Assembly (NCBI GenBank): GCA_022823185.1
Contig: JAJDXQ010000033.1
Coordinates: forward strand, 1-64,000
Length of the DNA stretch: 64,000 nt
Source of the DNA: Caldilineaceae bacterium
GTDB taxonomy: Bacteria > Chloroflexota > Anaerolineae > Caldilineales > Caldilineaceae
Direction: 5' to 3'
Part shown: piece by piece, positions 16,662-25,097 of the stretch
How positions within the stretch are numbered: the first letter of the stretch is position 1
Layout: every line of letters begins with the position of its first letter
Translations under genes and position numbers: made by a program
The notes under the pieces: model-generated
Seen by the model: the letters and a program-made list of their open reading frames with translations, nothing else
The model's database searches: none
What the model was told of the DNA's origin: nothing

Positions 16662-17768
16662 ATGGCAAGTGTAACCTACGAACATGTCTACAAGCGCTTC
16701 GGCGACGTCGTGGCCGTCAACGACCTGACGATTCACGTCGAAGACAAGGAGTTCCTGGTCTTTGTCGGCCCTTCGGGCTGCGGCAAGACGACCAGTCTGC
16801 GCCTTCTGGCCGGTCTGGAGGAGATCACGGAGGGGCAGATCCTGATTGGCGATCGCATCGTCAACGATGTGCCGCCGAAGGATCGGGACATCGCGATGGT
16901 GTTCCAGAGCTACGCTCTCTACCCCCACATGAGCGTCTATGACAACATGGCGTTTGGCCTGAAGTTGCGCAAGACGCCCAAGGATGAGATTCAGAGGCGT
17001 GTGGAAGAGGCCGGAGGGATTCTGGGCATTGAGCATCTGCTTGACCGCAAGCCGAAGCAACTTTCGGGTGGACAGCGCCAGCGTGTCGCGGTTGGCCGCG
17101 CGATTGTGCGTGAGCCGGCGGTTTTCCTCTTCGATGAGCCGCTGTCGAACCTCGACGCCAAGCTGCGTGTCCAGACGCGTGCGGAGATTTCCAAGCTGCA
17201 CCAGCGCCTGGCCACGACCTTTATTTATGTGACGCACGACCAGGTGGAGGCGATGACGATGGCCTCCCGGATCGCGGTGATGAAGGAAGGCGTTTTGCAG
17301 CAGGTCGATTCGCCGCAGAACCTGTACGACCATCCGGCAAATATCTTTGTTGCCGGCTTCATCGGCAGCCCGAGCATGAACTTCTTCGATTCCACGCTGG
17401 TGGAGAGCGATGGCAAGATGGAGGTTAACGCCGGCGGATTCCGGCTGGACGTGCCTGGGGATAAGGCGACAGAGTGGCGCGAGCATTTGGGCAAAGAGGT
17501 CATCTTCGGCATTCGCCCGGAAGACATCCACTCGAAAGAGTTTGCGCCGCCGCAGATTCTCGAGTCCGACATGGTTGCTGGGGTTGATGTTACCGAGCTG
17601 ATGGGCAATGAGATCTTCCTCTACTGTTTGACGCCGGATGACAAGCAGTTTATTTCCCGCGTCGATCCTCGTGTCCGTGTCTCGACAGGCGACAGTATCG
17701 AATTGGCGGTCAATATGGCCAACGCGCACATATTCGATCCCAAGACGGAACTGTCACTGGCCAGCTAA
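16662..17768 (+). CDS. ugpC: Sugar ABC transporter ATPase, MalK/UgpC/MsmK type
   Basis: This 368-residue ATP-binding subunit has Walker A G-P-S-G-C-G-K-T-T (residue ~36), signature L-S-G-G-Q-R-Q-R-V-A (~130) and Walker B V-F-L-F-D-E-P-L-S-N-L-D-A (~156). An H-loop in Y-V-T-H-D-Q-V-E-A-M is followed by a C-terminal TOBE/MalK-type regulatory domain (I-G-S-P-S-M-N-F onward). MalK-like ATPases often serve several CUT1 importers. Two such importers lacking an ATPase lie at 57867-64000, making this a candidate partner. It is followed by a stem-loop and then a peptide-type importer that has its own ATPases. Confidence 0.92.
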   Translation: MASVTYEHVYKRFGDVVAVNDLTIHVEDKEFLVFVGPSGCGKTTSLRLLAGLEEITEGQILIGDRIVNDVPPKDRDIAMVFQSYALYPHMSVYDNMAFGLKLRKTPKDEIQRRVEEAGGILGIEHLLDRKPKQLSGGQRQRVAVGRAIVREPAVFLFDEPLSNLDAKLRVQTRAEISKLHQRLATTFIYVTHDQVEAMTMASRIAVMKEGVLQQVDSPQNLYDHPANIFVAGFIGSPSMNFFDSTLVESDGKMEVNAGGFRLDVPGDKATEWREHLGKEVIFGIRPEDIHSKEFAPPQILESDMVAGVDVTELMGNEIFLYCLTPDDKQFISRVDPRVRVSTGDSIELAVNMANAHIFDPKTELSLAS

Positions 17769-17780
17769 GGTTGAAAAGCG

Positions 17781-17827
17781 AGAAGCGAGAAGTGAGGGCC
17801 GGTCCGGTATCCTCGCTTCTCGCTTCT
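17781..17827 (+). terminator. Stem-loop after the MalK-like ATPase gene
   Basis: Near-perfect 17 bp arms, AGAAGCGAGAAGTGAGG (17781-17797) and CCTCGCTTCTCGCTTCT (17811-17827), differ at one position. There is no T-run directly after it, so it may act as an mRNA 3' end or an attenuator rather than a classic terminator. Confidence 0.55.
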
Positions 17828-17949
17828 GTCCGTTTGCAGTTCCCCTCTTTTTGCCAAAAGCCCCTTGCACGTCTCGCTGGATGCAAGCCGGGCCTATGAT
17901 GGGCCAGTTCCTCCTCTAAAAAAGAACACATCAAATAAGGGAGCAAGTC

Positions 17950-19764
17950 ATGAGATCGCCTTATCGATTGACAATTCTTCTGGTATTGCTCACAGTCCTT
18001 TTGGCGGCATGCGGCGCAGACACGACCGAGCCGGCCGCTGCGGACGCGCCGGCCGCGGAAAGCGAGAGCCAGACGGAGGAGATGGGAACGCCGGAAGACT
18101 ATCTCAATGCTTCACGCGAGGAGACCGTGATCCTGGACCGCACAAGCCCGCTGCAGGGATCTGACAACTGGAATCCCTACGTGCGCGGCAGTGCAGTCGG
18201 TTGGGGCTATACGGAGTTTTCGGACGTGCTGACACTGCTGAACTACGGCAGCGGCGAGATCGAAAACTGGTTGGCCGAATCCCTGACTCCCAACGAAGAT
18301 CACTCTGTCTGGACGCTTAAACTGCGCGCGGGCATTACCTGGCAGGATGGCACGCCCTTTACGGCAGACGACATCGTTTTCTCGACCGAGTTGCAGATGA
18401 ATAACGATGCGCTCGGCCAGCACTTTGCTTACCAGGAGTGGATCGAGTCGGTCGAAAAGGTTGACGACCTGACGGTTGTGTACAACCTCAAAAAGCCGAA
18501 TGTACGCTTCAAGCTGGAGCGCTTCTCCGATAACATCTGCGGTGTCGACTACTTCGTCCCCAAGCATATCTGGGAAAATGTCGAAGATCCGGCAACGTTC
18601 AAAAACTTCGATTTGGAGAAGGGGTTGCCGATGGGCACCGGCCCATACATTCTGGCCAAGGTCACTGAGAATGAAACGATTTGGGTGCGCAACGACAACT
18701 GGTGGGCAGCCGAAGTCGGCTTGAAGAAGCTGCCGGAGCCGAAGAAACTGGTCATGTCCTACACCGGCACCGAGGAAGTCCGACTGGCGACCGCGATCGA
18801 GGACGACTATGACGGTCTGCACGATATCACCTTTGGGTCGTTCCAGGCATTGGTGGCACAGAATCCCAACTGGATTGCCTTCCAGGATGAGATGCCGTTT
18901 GTGTGGCCTGATCCGTGCGCGCGCAGTCTCTCTGTCAACAATTCGCTCGAGCCATGGAACGACAAGGATATGCGCTGGGTGCTCAACTATGTGATGGACC
19001 GCCAGCAGATAATCGATATCGCATATGAAGGCACCTCGATAATGGGCCCGTATCCGTTCCCGCTCTATCCCTCGATGCAGAAGTTCGCGGATCTGGTGCC
19101 GGCCGAGACGATCGCCAAGTTCACCCAGCCCAATCTGGCCGCGGCCGAGGAGATTCTGATCTCCAAGGGGTATGAGAAATCGGGCGACTATTGGTCGAAG
19201 GATGGGGAGGAACTGAGCCTGGAGATTCAGGTATACGAAGGCATCAGCGAGTTGGAGCGTGTCGCCGATGTATACGCGGAGCAGCTGCAGCGTTTCGGCA
19301 TCAATGCCGTCAAGGTAAATCTGATCGGCGGCACATGGGTGGAATACCTGGACACGGGCAACTACGAAGCGCAGAGCGGCTGGCAGACATGCGGCTCGAT
19401 TGTCGAACCGTGGAATACGCTGCGCACGCTACGCGCCGATGAGGTGCCCCCACAGGGCGAACGTCACCAGCTGCCTCACTCCAACCGCTTCCGCTGGCAT
19501 AACGCCGAGTTCTCTGAACTGGTGGACCAGATAAGCGAGCTGGGTTGGGACGATCCGCTGTTGTACGAACTTACGGCACGCGCCCTGGAGATCTACTACG
19601 ACGAGATTCCGGCCATCCCGACAGCCCAGTCCAAGAAACTGGTGCCATTCAACACCACCTATTGGACCAACTGGCCGACGATCGACAACTACTATCAACG
19701 GCCGGTGATCTGGTGTCCCAGCTTCGTGGGCATCCTGCCTGAGATTGAATCGACGAGCAAGTAA
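17950..19764 (+). CDS. ABC transporter substrate-binding lipoprotein, family 5
   Basis: This 604-residue solute-binding protein of the peptide/nickel class (SBP_bac_5) has a lipoprotein signal M-R-S-P-Y-R-L-T ... L-L-A-A-C (cysteine about residue 20). It is therefore tethered to the outer face of the membrane. Family landmarks are W-T-L-K-L-R-A-G-I-T-W-Q-D-G-T-P-F-T-A-D-D-I near residue 118 and A-A-E-E-I-L near residue 400. ATG 17950 has AGGGAG upstream. It is the first gene of a four-gene importer with the dppB-like permease, the permease-ATPase fusion and the second ATPase. A strong stem-loop follows before the permease. Substrate is unknown; peptides or oligosaccharides are both possible for this class. 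Confidence 0.9.
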   Translation: MRSPYRLTILLVLLTVLLAACGADTTEPAAADAPAAESESQTEEMGTPEDYLNASREETVILDRTSPLQGSDNWNPYVRGSAVGWGYTEFSDVLTLLNYGSGEIENWLAESLTPNEDHSVWTLKLRAGITWQDGTPFTADDIVFSTELQMNNDALGQHFAYQEWIESVEKVDDLTVVYNLKKPNVRFKLERFSDNICGVDYFVPKHIWENVEDPATFKNFDLEKGLPMGTGPYILAKVTENETIWVRNDNWWAAEVGLKKLPEPKKLVMSYTGTEEVRLATAIEDDYDGLHDITFGSFQALVAQNPNWIAFQDEMPFVWPDPCARSLSVNNSLEPWNDKDMRWVLNYVMDRQQIIDIAYEGTSIMGPYPFPLYPSMQKFADLVPAETIAKFTQPNLAAAEEILISKGYEKSGDYWSKDGEELSLEIQVYEGISELERVADVYAEQLQRFGINAVKVNLIGGTWVEYLDTGNYEAQSGWQTCGSIVEPWNTLRTLRADEVPPQGERHQLPHSNRFRWHNAEFSELVDQISELGWDDPLLYELTARALEIYYDEIPAIPTAQSKKLVPFNTTYWTNWPTIDNYYQRPVIWCPSFVGILPEIESTSK

Positions 19765-19772
19765 GATCGCGA

Positions 19773-19821
19773 CAGTGGTTGGCGGTCGGTGGTTCGTAAC
19801 GCCGCCGACCGCCAACCACTG
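19773..19821 (+). repeat. Perfect stem-loop between binding-protein and permease genes
   Basis: Perfect 17 bp arms (CAGTGGTTGGCGGTCGG at 19773-19789 and its complement at 19805-19821) flank a 15-base loop. It begins nine bases after the stop codon. There is no T-run, so it is more likely a processing or mRNA-stabilising element that raises binding protein relative to permease. Confidence 0.8.
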
Positions 19822-19832
19822 AAATTCTGCCC

Positions 19833-20849
19833 ATGCGCGGACTGACGAAAGAGTACGTTCTGCAGCGGTTCCTGATGTATCTCCTGACCATCTGGTTGGG
19901 CTCTACGTTGATCTTCGTGATCCCGCGTCTGGCGCCGGGCGACCCGGTGAGCGAAATGGTCGGCCGTCTTTCGCTGGATGCGGGCTATATTGAGAACGCC
20001 GACAAGCTGATCGCCAGCTGGAAGGCCCGTTTCGGGCTGGATGCCCCGATTCATGTGCAGTATTTTCGCTACTGGGGCAACGTGTTTCGGCTCAATTTCG
20101 GGTATTCGCTGTCGCACTTCCCGACCGAAGCGTGGTCAATGGTCAGCAGGGCATTGCCGTGGTCGTTGGGTCTGCTTACGGTGGCGACCGTGCTCTCCTT
20201 TTCCATCGGCGTGACAGTTGGATCGCTGATGGGCTGGCGGCGCACGCCGCGTTGGTTGCAGATGATCCTGCCCAGCAGCTTGGCCTTCACCGCGATCCCA
20301 TACTTCATGTTCGGTATCATGCTGATCTATCTCGTTGCATTTGAGCTGGACTGGCTGCCGGCGACGGGGGCCTACTCGCGCCGGGTCGATCCCGGATGGA
20401 ATCTGCCTTTCATCAAGAATATGCTCAGTCATGCCATTCTGCCGGTGGTGTCGATTGTGCTGACGTCGATGGGTGGCTGGGCGCTGGGAATGAGGGGATT
20501 GATGATCAGCGTCAACAACGAAGATTACTTCTTGCTGGCGCAGGTCAAAGGCCTATCGCCGGCGCGCATCTTCTTTCGGTACGGCGTCCGCAACGCGATT
20601 CTACCGGCGTTGACCGCGCTGGCGCTGGGGCTGGGGGGGTTGATCAGCGGTTCGATCCTGGTCGAGTTCATCTTCGCCTACCCGGGCACCGGCTATACGC
20701 TGTATCAGGCGATCATCTCTCAAGACTATACAGTGACCCAGGCCATCGCCAATCTGATCATCCTCGTGACTGCAACGAGCGTTTTCCTGCTTGATCTGCT
20801 CTACCCCTTCATCGACCCGCGCATTACCTACAAGAGGACTATGCGCTAG
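19833..20849 (+). CDS. ABC transporter permease, DppB-like
   Basis: This 338-residue inner-membrane permease has an N-terminal helix (F-L-M-Y-L-L-T-I-W-L-G-S-T-L-I-F-V-I-P-R-L) followed by P-G-D-P. Four or five further helices follow, and the cytoplasmic loop with R-N-A-I-L-P-A-L-T-A-L-A-L-G-L-G-G is the EAA-like contact for the ATPase. The end Y-P-F-I-D-P-R-I-T-Y is typical of DppB/OppB. It is the partner of the permease domain in the fusion protein that follows 21 bases downstream. Confidence 0.92.
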   Translation: MRGLTKEYVLQRFLMYLLTIWLGSTLIFVIPRLAPGDPVSEMVGRLSLDAGYIENADKLIASWKARFGLDAPIHVQYFRYWGNVFRLNFGYSLSHFPTEAWSMVSRALPWSLGLLTVATVLSFSIGVTVGSLMGWRRTPRWLQMILPSSLAFTAIPYFMFGIMLIYLVAFELDWLPATGAYSRRVDPGWNLPFIKNMLSHAILPVVSIVLTSMGGWALGMRGLMISVNNEDYFLLAQVKGLSPARIFFRYGVRNAILPALTALALGLGGLISGSILVEFIFAYPGTGYTLYQAIISQDYTVTQAIANLIILVTATSVFLLDLLYPFIDPRITYKRTMR

Positions 20850-20870
20850 GACAAGAAGCAGAAGAAACCA

Positions 20871-22850
20871 TTGGCTGTCGGACAACGAACCCCTGATGAT
20901 GCCTCCGCTCCCGCCCAAGGCTGGGGGCTGAATACCTGGGACTCCCCTTGGCTGAACTTCAAGTTTCTGCTTGGCGCCGGCATCGTCCTGCTGATTCTTC
21001 TGTTCGGCCTCGTGGGTCCCTTTTTTTGGGACACGGATTTAGCCTATACGGGCGCGGGGCCGTTGAACAAGCCGCCGGTGTGGGCTGAGGGGGGCCTGCC
21101 TGAACACCCCCTTGGCACTGAAAGTAACGGGCGCGATATGCTCGCCCAACTGATCCTGGCGACACCCTCTTCGCTCAAGGTCGGGTTCCTGGCGGCGATC
21201 ATCGGCATGGGCATCGGCATGGCGCTCGGTTCCGTGGCGGGTTACGTAGGCGGATGGTGGGACCATGTAATCCGTACGCTCAGCGACTCCGCGGTCACGA
21301 TTCCGGCGCTGGTTGTGCTGGTTGTCATCGCGTCCTACGTGCAGATGACAGACACCACGGCGATGGCGCTGATCCTCGCGCTATTTGCCTGGCCCGGCCC
21401 GACGCGCCTGGTACGCTCGCAGGTGCTCACGTTGCGCGAGCGCAGCTATGTGCGGATGGCGCATCTGTCGGGCGCATCGGCGTTGGAGATCATGTTCGTG
21501 GAGATGCTGCCGAACATGCTGCCGTGGCTGGCGGCCAGCCTGACCGGCGGCATTTCAGCGGCGATCCTGGGCGCCACCGGGCTGGAGGTGCTGGGGCTTG
21601 GCCCGACACGCGTGCCTTCGCTGGGTCTGATCATCAACCAGGCCACGACGAACGCTGCCCTGGTGCGCGGTCTCGTGTGGTGGTGGCTGCCGCCGATCAT
21701 CATTCTGATGGTCATCTTCGTCGGCTTCTTTCTGATGACGATCGGTCTCGATGAAATCGCCAATCCGCGTATCCGGCAGTTCAGCTCGACGCGGCGGGAG
21801 CGGACCGCGGCGGGGGAACTGCCGCCGGTCGAGCCAGTAGAGGACGGAACTGCTGGTGAGGAAGAAGCCGCCCTGGAAGTCGACGACCTGCACGTCCATT
21901 ATTTTACGCCGCGTGGGGAGGTCATTGCCGCCAACGGGGTAAACTTCAGTGTGCGCAAGGGCGAAATCCTCGGGCTGGTTGGGGAATCCGGGTGCGGCAA
22001 GACGACGGTGGCCATGGCGATTCTGCAGGTGGTGCAACCGCCGGGCCGGATCGTGCAGGGAGCGGTGCGAATCGAGGAGCGGGATCTGGTCAGTCTCTCC
22101 GGCAGAGACCTGCGCCGGGTTCGCTGGCGCGATCTGGCCCTGGTGCCTCAGGGAGCCATGAACTCCCTCAACCCGGTCACGCCGATCCGCGAACAGATGG
22201 CCGACGCGATCCTGGCGCATGAGAACATTGGCCGCGCTGAGCTCGAACAGCGCATTCTCAACCTGCTGAACGATGTCGGACTGCCGGAACGGGTGATTGA
22301 CATGTTTCCCCACGAACTGAGTGGGGGCATGAAGCAGCGGGTCTGCATTGCGATGTCGATCGCGCTCAACCCACAGGTGATTATCGCCGACGAGCCAACC
22401 AGCGCCCTGGACGTGGTTGTGCAGCGAGTCGTGGCCCAGACGCTGCTGGAGGTAAAGGAGCGGCTGGGCGTCTCCATGGTGATGATTGGCCACGACATGG
22501 GATTGCAGGCCCAGCTTGTCGACCGCATCGCGGTCATGTATGCCGGCAACCTGGTCGAAGTGGCGCCGGTGGAATCTGCCTTTGCTGAGCCGCTTCATCC
22601 ATACACGCAACTCTTGATCGAATCGATTCCATCGATCCGAGAGCGCAAGCCATTGAATGTGACAGAAGGGCTTACGCATGACCTGCGCGACCCGCCGCCC
22701 GGCTGTATCTTCCAGTTCCGCTGCAAGCATGTCGAGCGGATCTGTCGCGAGCGCCGGCCGGAACTGGTGGAAAGAGATGACGACCATCTGGTGGCCTGCT
22801 GGCTGTACGAGCCGGAACGCCACTCCCTGATCGAATTGGAAGAGGCATGA
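20871..22850 (+). CDS. Fused ABC permease (DppC-like) and ATPase (DppD-like)
   Basis: This single 659-residue protein combines two subunits that are normally separate. Residues ~30-300 are a DppC-type permease, with N-terminal helix, H-P-L-G-T-E-S-N-G-R-D and an EAA loop near residue 200. Residues ~330-650 are an oligopeptide-type ATPase: Walker A G-E-S-G-C-G-K-T-T (~370), signature L-S-G-G-M-K-Q-R-V (~483), Walker B V-I-I-A-D-E-P-T-S-A-L-D-V, and the C-terminal cysteine-rich oligo_HPY part. The frame is open throughout and a proline/glutamate-rich linker joins the halves. The start is TTG 20871, since no ATG or GTG fits. Its stop overlaps the next start (ATGA). Confidence 0.9.
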   Translation: MAVGQRTPDDASAPAQGWGLNTWDSPWLNFKFLLGAGIVLLILLFGLVGPFFWDTDLAYTGAGPLNKPPVWAEGGLPEHPLGTESNGRDMLAQLILATPSSLKVGFLAAIIGMGIGMALGSVAGYVGGWWDHVIRTLSDSAVTIPALVVLVVIASYVQMTDTTAMALILALFAWPGPTRLVRSQVLTLRERSYVRMAHLSGASALEIMFVEMLPNMLPWLAASLTGGISAAILGATGLEVLGLGPTRVPSLGLIINQATTNAALVRGLVWWWLPPIIILMVIFVGFFLMTIGLDEIANPRIRQFSSTRRERTAAGELPPVEPVEDGTAGEEEAALEVDDLHVHYFTPRGEVIAANGVNFSVRKGEILGLVGESGCGKTTVAMAILQVVQPPGRIVQGAVRIEERDLVSLSGRDLRRVRWRDLALVPQGAMNSLNPVTPIREQMADAILAHENIGRAELEQRILNLLNDVGLPERVIDMFPHELSGGMKQRVCIAMSIALNPQVIIADEPTSALDVVVQRVVAQTLLEVKERLGVSMVMIGHDMGLQAQLVDRIAVMYAGNLVEVAPVESAFAEPLHPYTQLLIESIPSIRERKPLNVTEGLTHDLRDPPPGCIFQFRCKHVERICRERRPELVERDDDHLVACWLYEPERHSLIELEEA

Positions 22851-23851
22851 CGCAGCCGGGCAAAGCGGAACCTCTTCTCCGAATCCGTGACGCCACGATG
22901 GAGTTCGGCGGCGGCTTTCTGAGTTCGCAGCCCCCTCTTGTGGCGCTGGACTCTTTCAGCCTTGATCTGCACGAGTCTCCCGCGCAGATCACGACGATCG
23001 CAGGTGAGAGCGGCAGCGGCAAGACGACGCTCGCCAACCTGGTCCTCGGATTTATCTCGCCGACCCAAGGGCAGATCCTCTACAAGGGTGTTGATCTCTC
23101 GCAGTTGGATCGCAAGCAGCGCCTGACCTATCGCCAAGAGGTCCAGGCCATTTTTCAGGACCCGTATGACGTTTTCAACCCCTTCTTCCGCATCCAGCAC
23201 ACGTTCAACCTGGTCATGCGGCATTTTGCCCTGGCCCAGGACAAGCTCGAGAGACGCGAACTGATCGAGGACGCGCTAAACGTCGTGGGCCTGCGCGGCG
23301 ACGAAATCTTGGAGAAGTACCCGCATCAACTCAGCGGGGGGCAGCGCCAGAGGGTAATGGTGGCGCGCGCCTACCTGCTGCGTCCGCGGCTGATTGTGGC
23401 CGATGAACCGGTTTCAGCCGTGGACGCTTCTCTGCGGGCGATGATCCTCGATATCATGCTGCGGCTGCGAGACGAACACGGCATATCCTTCCTCTATATT
23501 ACGCACGACCTCTCGACCGCGTACCAGATCGGCGACAATATGATTGTTCTCTTCCAGGGCATCACCGCGGAGACGGGGGATACCGGCCAGATCATCCAGA
23601 ACCCGCAACACCCTTATGTGCAGGAGTTGATCAATTCGATCCCGGTGCCGGACCCGAAAATCAAGTGGGATACGGATATTAGGCTGCCGGCAGAGGAGAC
23701 GATGCGCTCGCAGAACGCGGAGGGCGCCCCGAGAGGCTGCCGCTTTTACCAGCGCTGCCCACACCGGATGGACATCTGCCTTGAGAATCAACCGCCTCTC
23801 ATCCCCGTGGAAGGCCAACATGCCGTGGCCTGTTACCTGTACGAGTCCTGA
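22847..23851 (+). CDS. ABC transporter ATPase, DppF/OppF-like
   Basis: This 334-residue second ATPase of the family-5 importer has Walker A G-E-S-G-S-G-K-T-T (~52), signature L-S-G-G-Q-R-Q-R-V-M (~162) and Walker B I-V-A-D-E-P-V-S-A-V-D-A. A C-terminal oligopeptide-type cysteine segment (C-R-F-Y-Q-R-C-P-H-R-M-D-I-C) may hold an iron-sulfur cluster, as proposed for this subfamily. ATG 22847 overlaps the stop of the fusion gene by four bases. It would pair with the ATPase half of the fusion to make the nucleotide-binding dimer. Confidence 0.92.
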   Translation: MTQPGKAEPLLRIRDATMEFGGGFLSSQPPLVALDSFSLDLHESPAQITTIAGESGSGKTTLANLVLGFISPTQGQILYKGVDLSQLDRKQRLTYRQEVQAIFQDPYDVFNPFFRIQHTFNLVMRHFALAQDKLERRELIEDALNVVGLRGDEILEKYPHQLSGGQRQRVMVARAYLLRPRLIVADEPVSAVDASLRAMILDIMLRLRDEHGISFLYITHDLSTAYQIGDNMIVLFQGITAETGDTGQIIQNPQHPYVQELINSIPVPDPKIKWDTDIRLPAEETMRSQNAEGAPRGCRFYQRCPHRMDICLENQPPLIPVEGQHAVACYLYES

Positions 23852-24043
23852 AAAGACGACCAGGGATAGGGCCGCCGTTTTCCCCTCATCGTAACTCGCG
23901 CCCCGCATATATTCTTCTAATCTTGCGCTGACCTCCATCTAACGATTGATCGGCTATTCTTGTCTGTGAAGGCGGCAATGAGTAAGGAAGCCGCAGAGTA
24001 CTTCAGACAGAATCGTCGGTTGAAAGTTCTATGGAGGCAAACA

Positions 24044-24514
24044 ATGAATCGAGTTGTGAGATGGGACCCATTCCGTGAGATGTTGTCGGTGCGCAATCAG
24101 ATGGACCAGTTGGTTGGCGATCTTCTGCGGGAGCCGTCCGGGTGGCAGGGCAACGAGAACGGAGATTCGTTGCGGCTGGCGCTGGATGTGTACGAGGATG
24201 ACCATGCGTTCAACGTCAAAGCCTCTTTGCCAGGGATTGCCCCTAATGAGATCGAAATCAGCTTTTCTGAGAACACGCTGACGATACAGGGCGAGACCAG
24301 TGGCGAGAGCGAGGAAGAGACCGCCAAATGGCATCTGCGAGAGCGCCACTTCGGCAAGTTTATGCGCAGCATCACTTTGCCGGCGGCGATCAACAGCGCC
24401 GATATCAGCGCCGACTTCGCCGATGGCGTGCTCACGCTGACACTGCCGAAGGCCGATGAGGTGAAACCCCGCAGGATTACGGTGAACGTCGGCGGAGGGA
24501 CGGTAGAGGGTTAG
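24044..24514 (+). CDS. Hsp20 / alpha-crystallin small heat-shock protein
   Basis: This 156-residue chaperone has N-terminal W-D-P-F-R-E-M. An alpha-crystallin domain spans about residues 45-140, with L-D-V-Y-E-D-D, A-S-L-P-G-I, I-T-L-P-A-A-I and A-D-F-A-D-G-V-L-T-L-T-L-P-K. The last is the classic GVLxLxxPK box. It holds unfolded proteins in oligomers without ATP. ATG 24044 has GGAGG upstream. I do not see a CIRCE element upstream. A strong terminator follows at 24573. Confidence 0.93.
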   Translation: MNRVVRWDPFREMLSVRNQMDQLVGDLLREPSGWQGNENGDSLRLALDVYEDDHAFNVKASLPGIAPNEIEISFSENTLTIQGETSGESEEETAKWHLRERHFGKFMRSITLPAAINSADISADFADGVLTLTLPKADEVKPRRITVNVGGGTVEG

Positions 24515-24572
24515 TCATCACCTCGTTCCTCCATCAGCGGGTACAACCCACAACGTAAACTGAGACGCAGCA

Positions 24573-24610
24573 GAGCCCCAGGCCATATGGCCTGGGGCTC
24601 CTCTTGTTTT
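24573..24610 (+). terminator. Rho-independent terminator after hsp20
   Basis: A perfect 28 bp palindrome has arms GAGCCCCAGGCC and GGCCTGGGGCTC around ATAT (24573-24600), followed by CTCTTGTTTT. Confidence 0.85.
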
Positions 24611-25086
24611 GGGCCGCAGCGCCCGAACTGAACGCCCTGGCGGTGGGCGGCCTTCTCCCAATGCCGCGAAGGAAGCGCAGGAGGGTTCCCTGTTGGGCCA
24701 ATTTTGCCCCGCCCCATATCGCTGCCCCGCGGCATATACGCGCCCCCGCCCCTCACATGTCCGCCGGCCTACGTTTGCGCGCCCCGCCTCCCCCTGTAGG
24801 GGCGCCCCTTGTGGGCGCCCTCCCCGCAGTTCCCCTGCCCTTCTCCCCGCCGCTGGCCCCCATTCTGGACCACGCCCAGGAACGACCGCCAAGTTGAGCT
24901 GTGTCACGCGCGAGATTTGTCTACAGTCTGTCTTGTTTGCGACAATAGGGCCGTTCTGCTCCCGCGAAGACGGCCCGGGATGGGGCAACTGGAACGAACT
25001 GCCGAATCCGCGGCGCGGCCCCTGCACGCAGGCGCCGCGCCCCTGCCCTGCATAGTGGACCGGCTGTGCGCCGCCCTCCCACAATA
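24611..25086. other. C-rich intergenic stretch with dispersed repeat words
   Basis: No gene is supported here. The plus strand is strongly pyrimidine-rich. At 24791-24820 it holds a CCCCTGTAGGGGCG unit followed by a CCCTTGTGGGC unit, then GCAGTTCCCCTGCCCTTCTCC. Related words occur at 39167-39197 and 39263-39360. Confidence 0.55.
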
Positions 25087-25097
25087 GGAGAATACAG

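Noticed and set aside
16638-17729. A 363-codon minus-strand frame opposite the MalK-like ATPase
   Set aside because: The plus-strand gene carries all ABC ATPase motifs in order; the antisense frame carries none.
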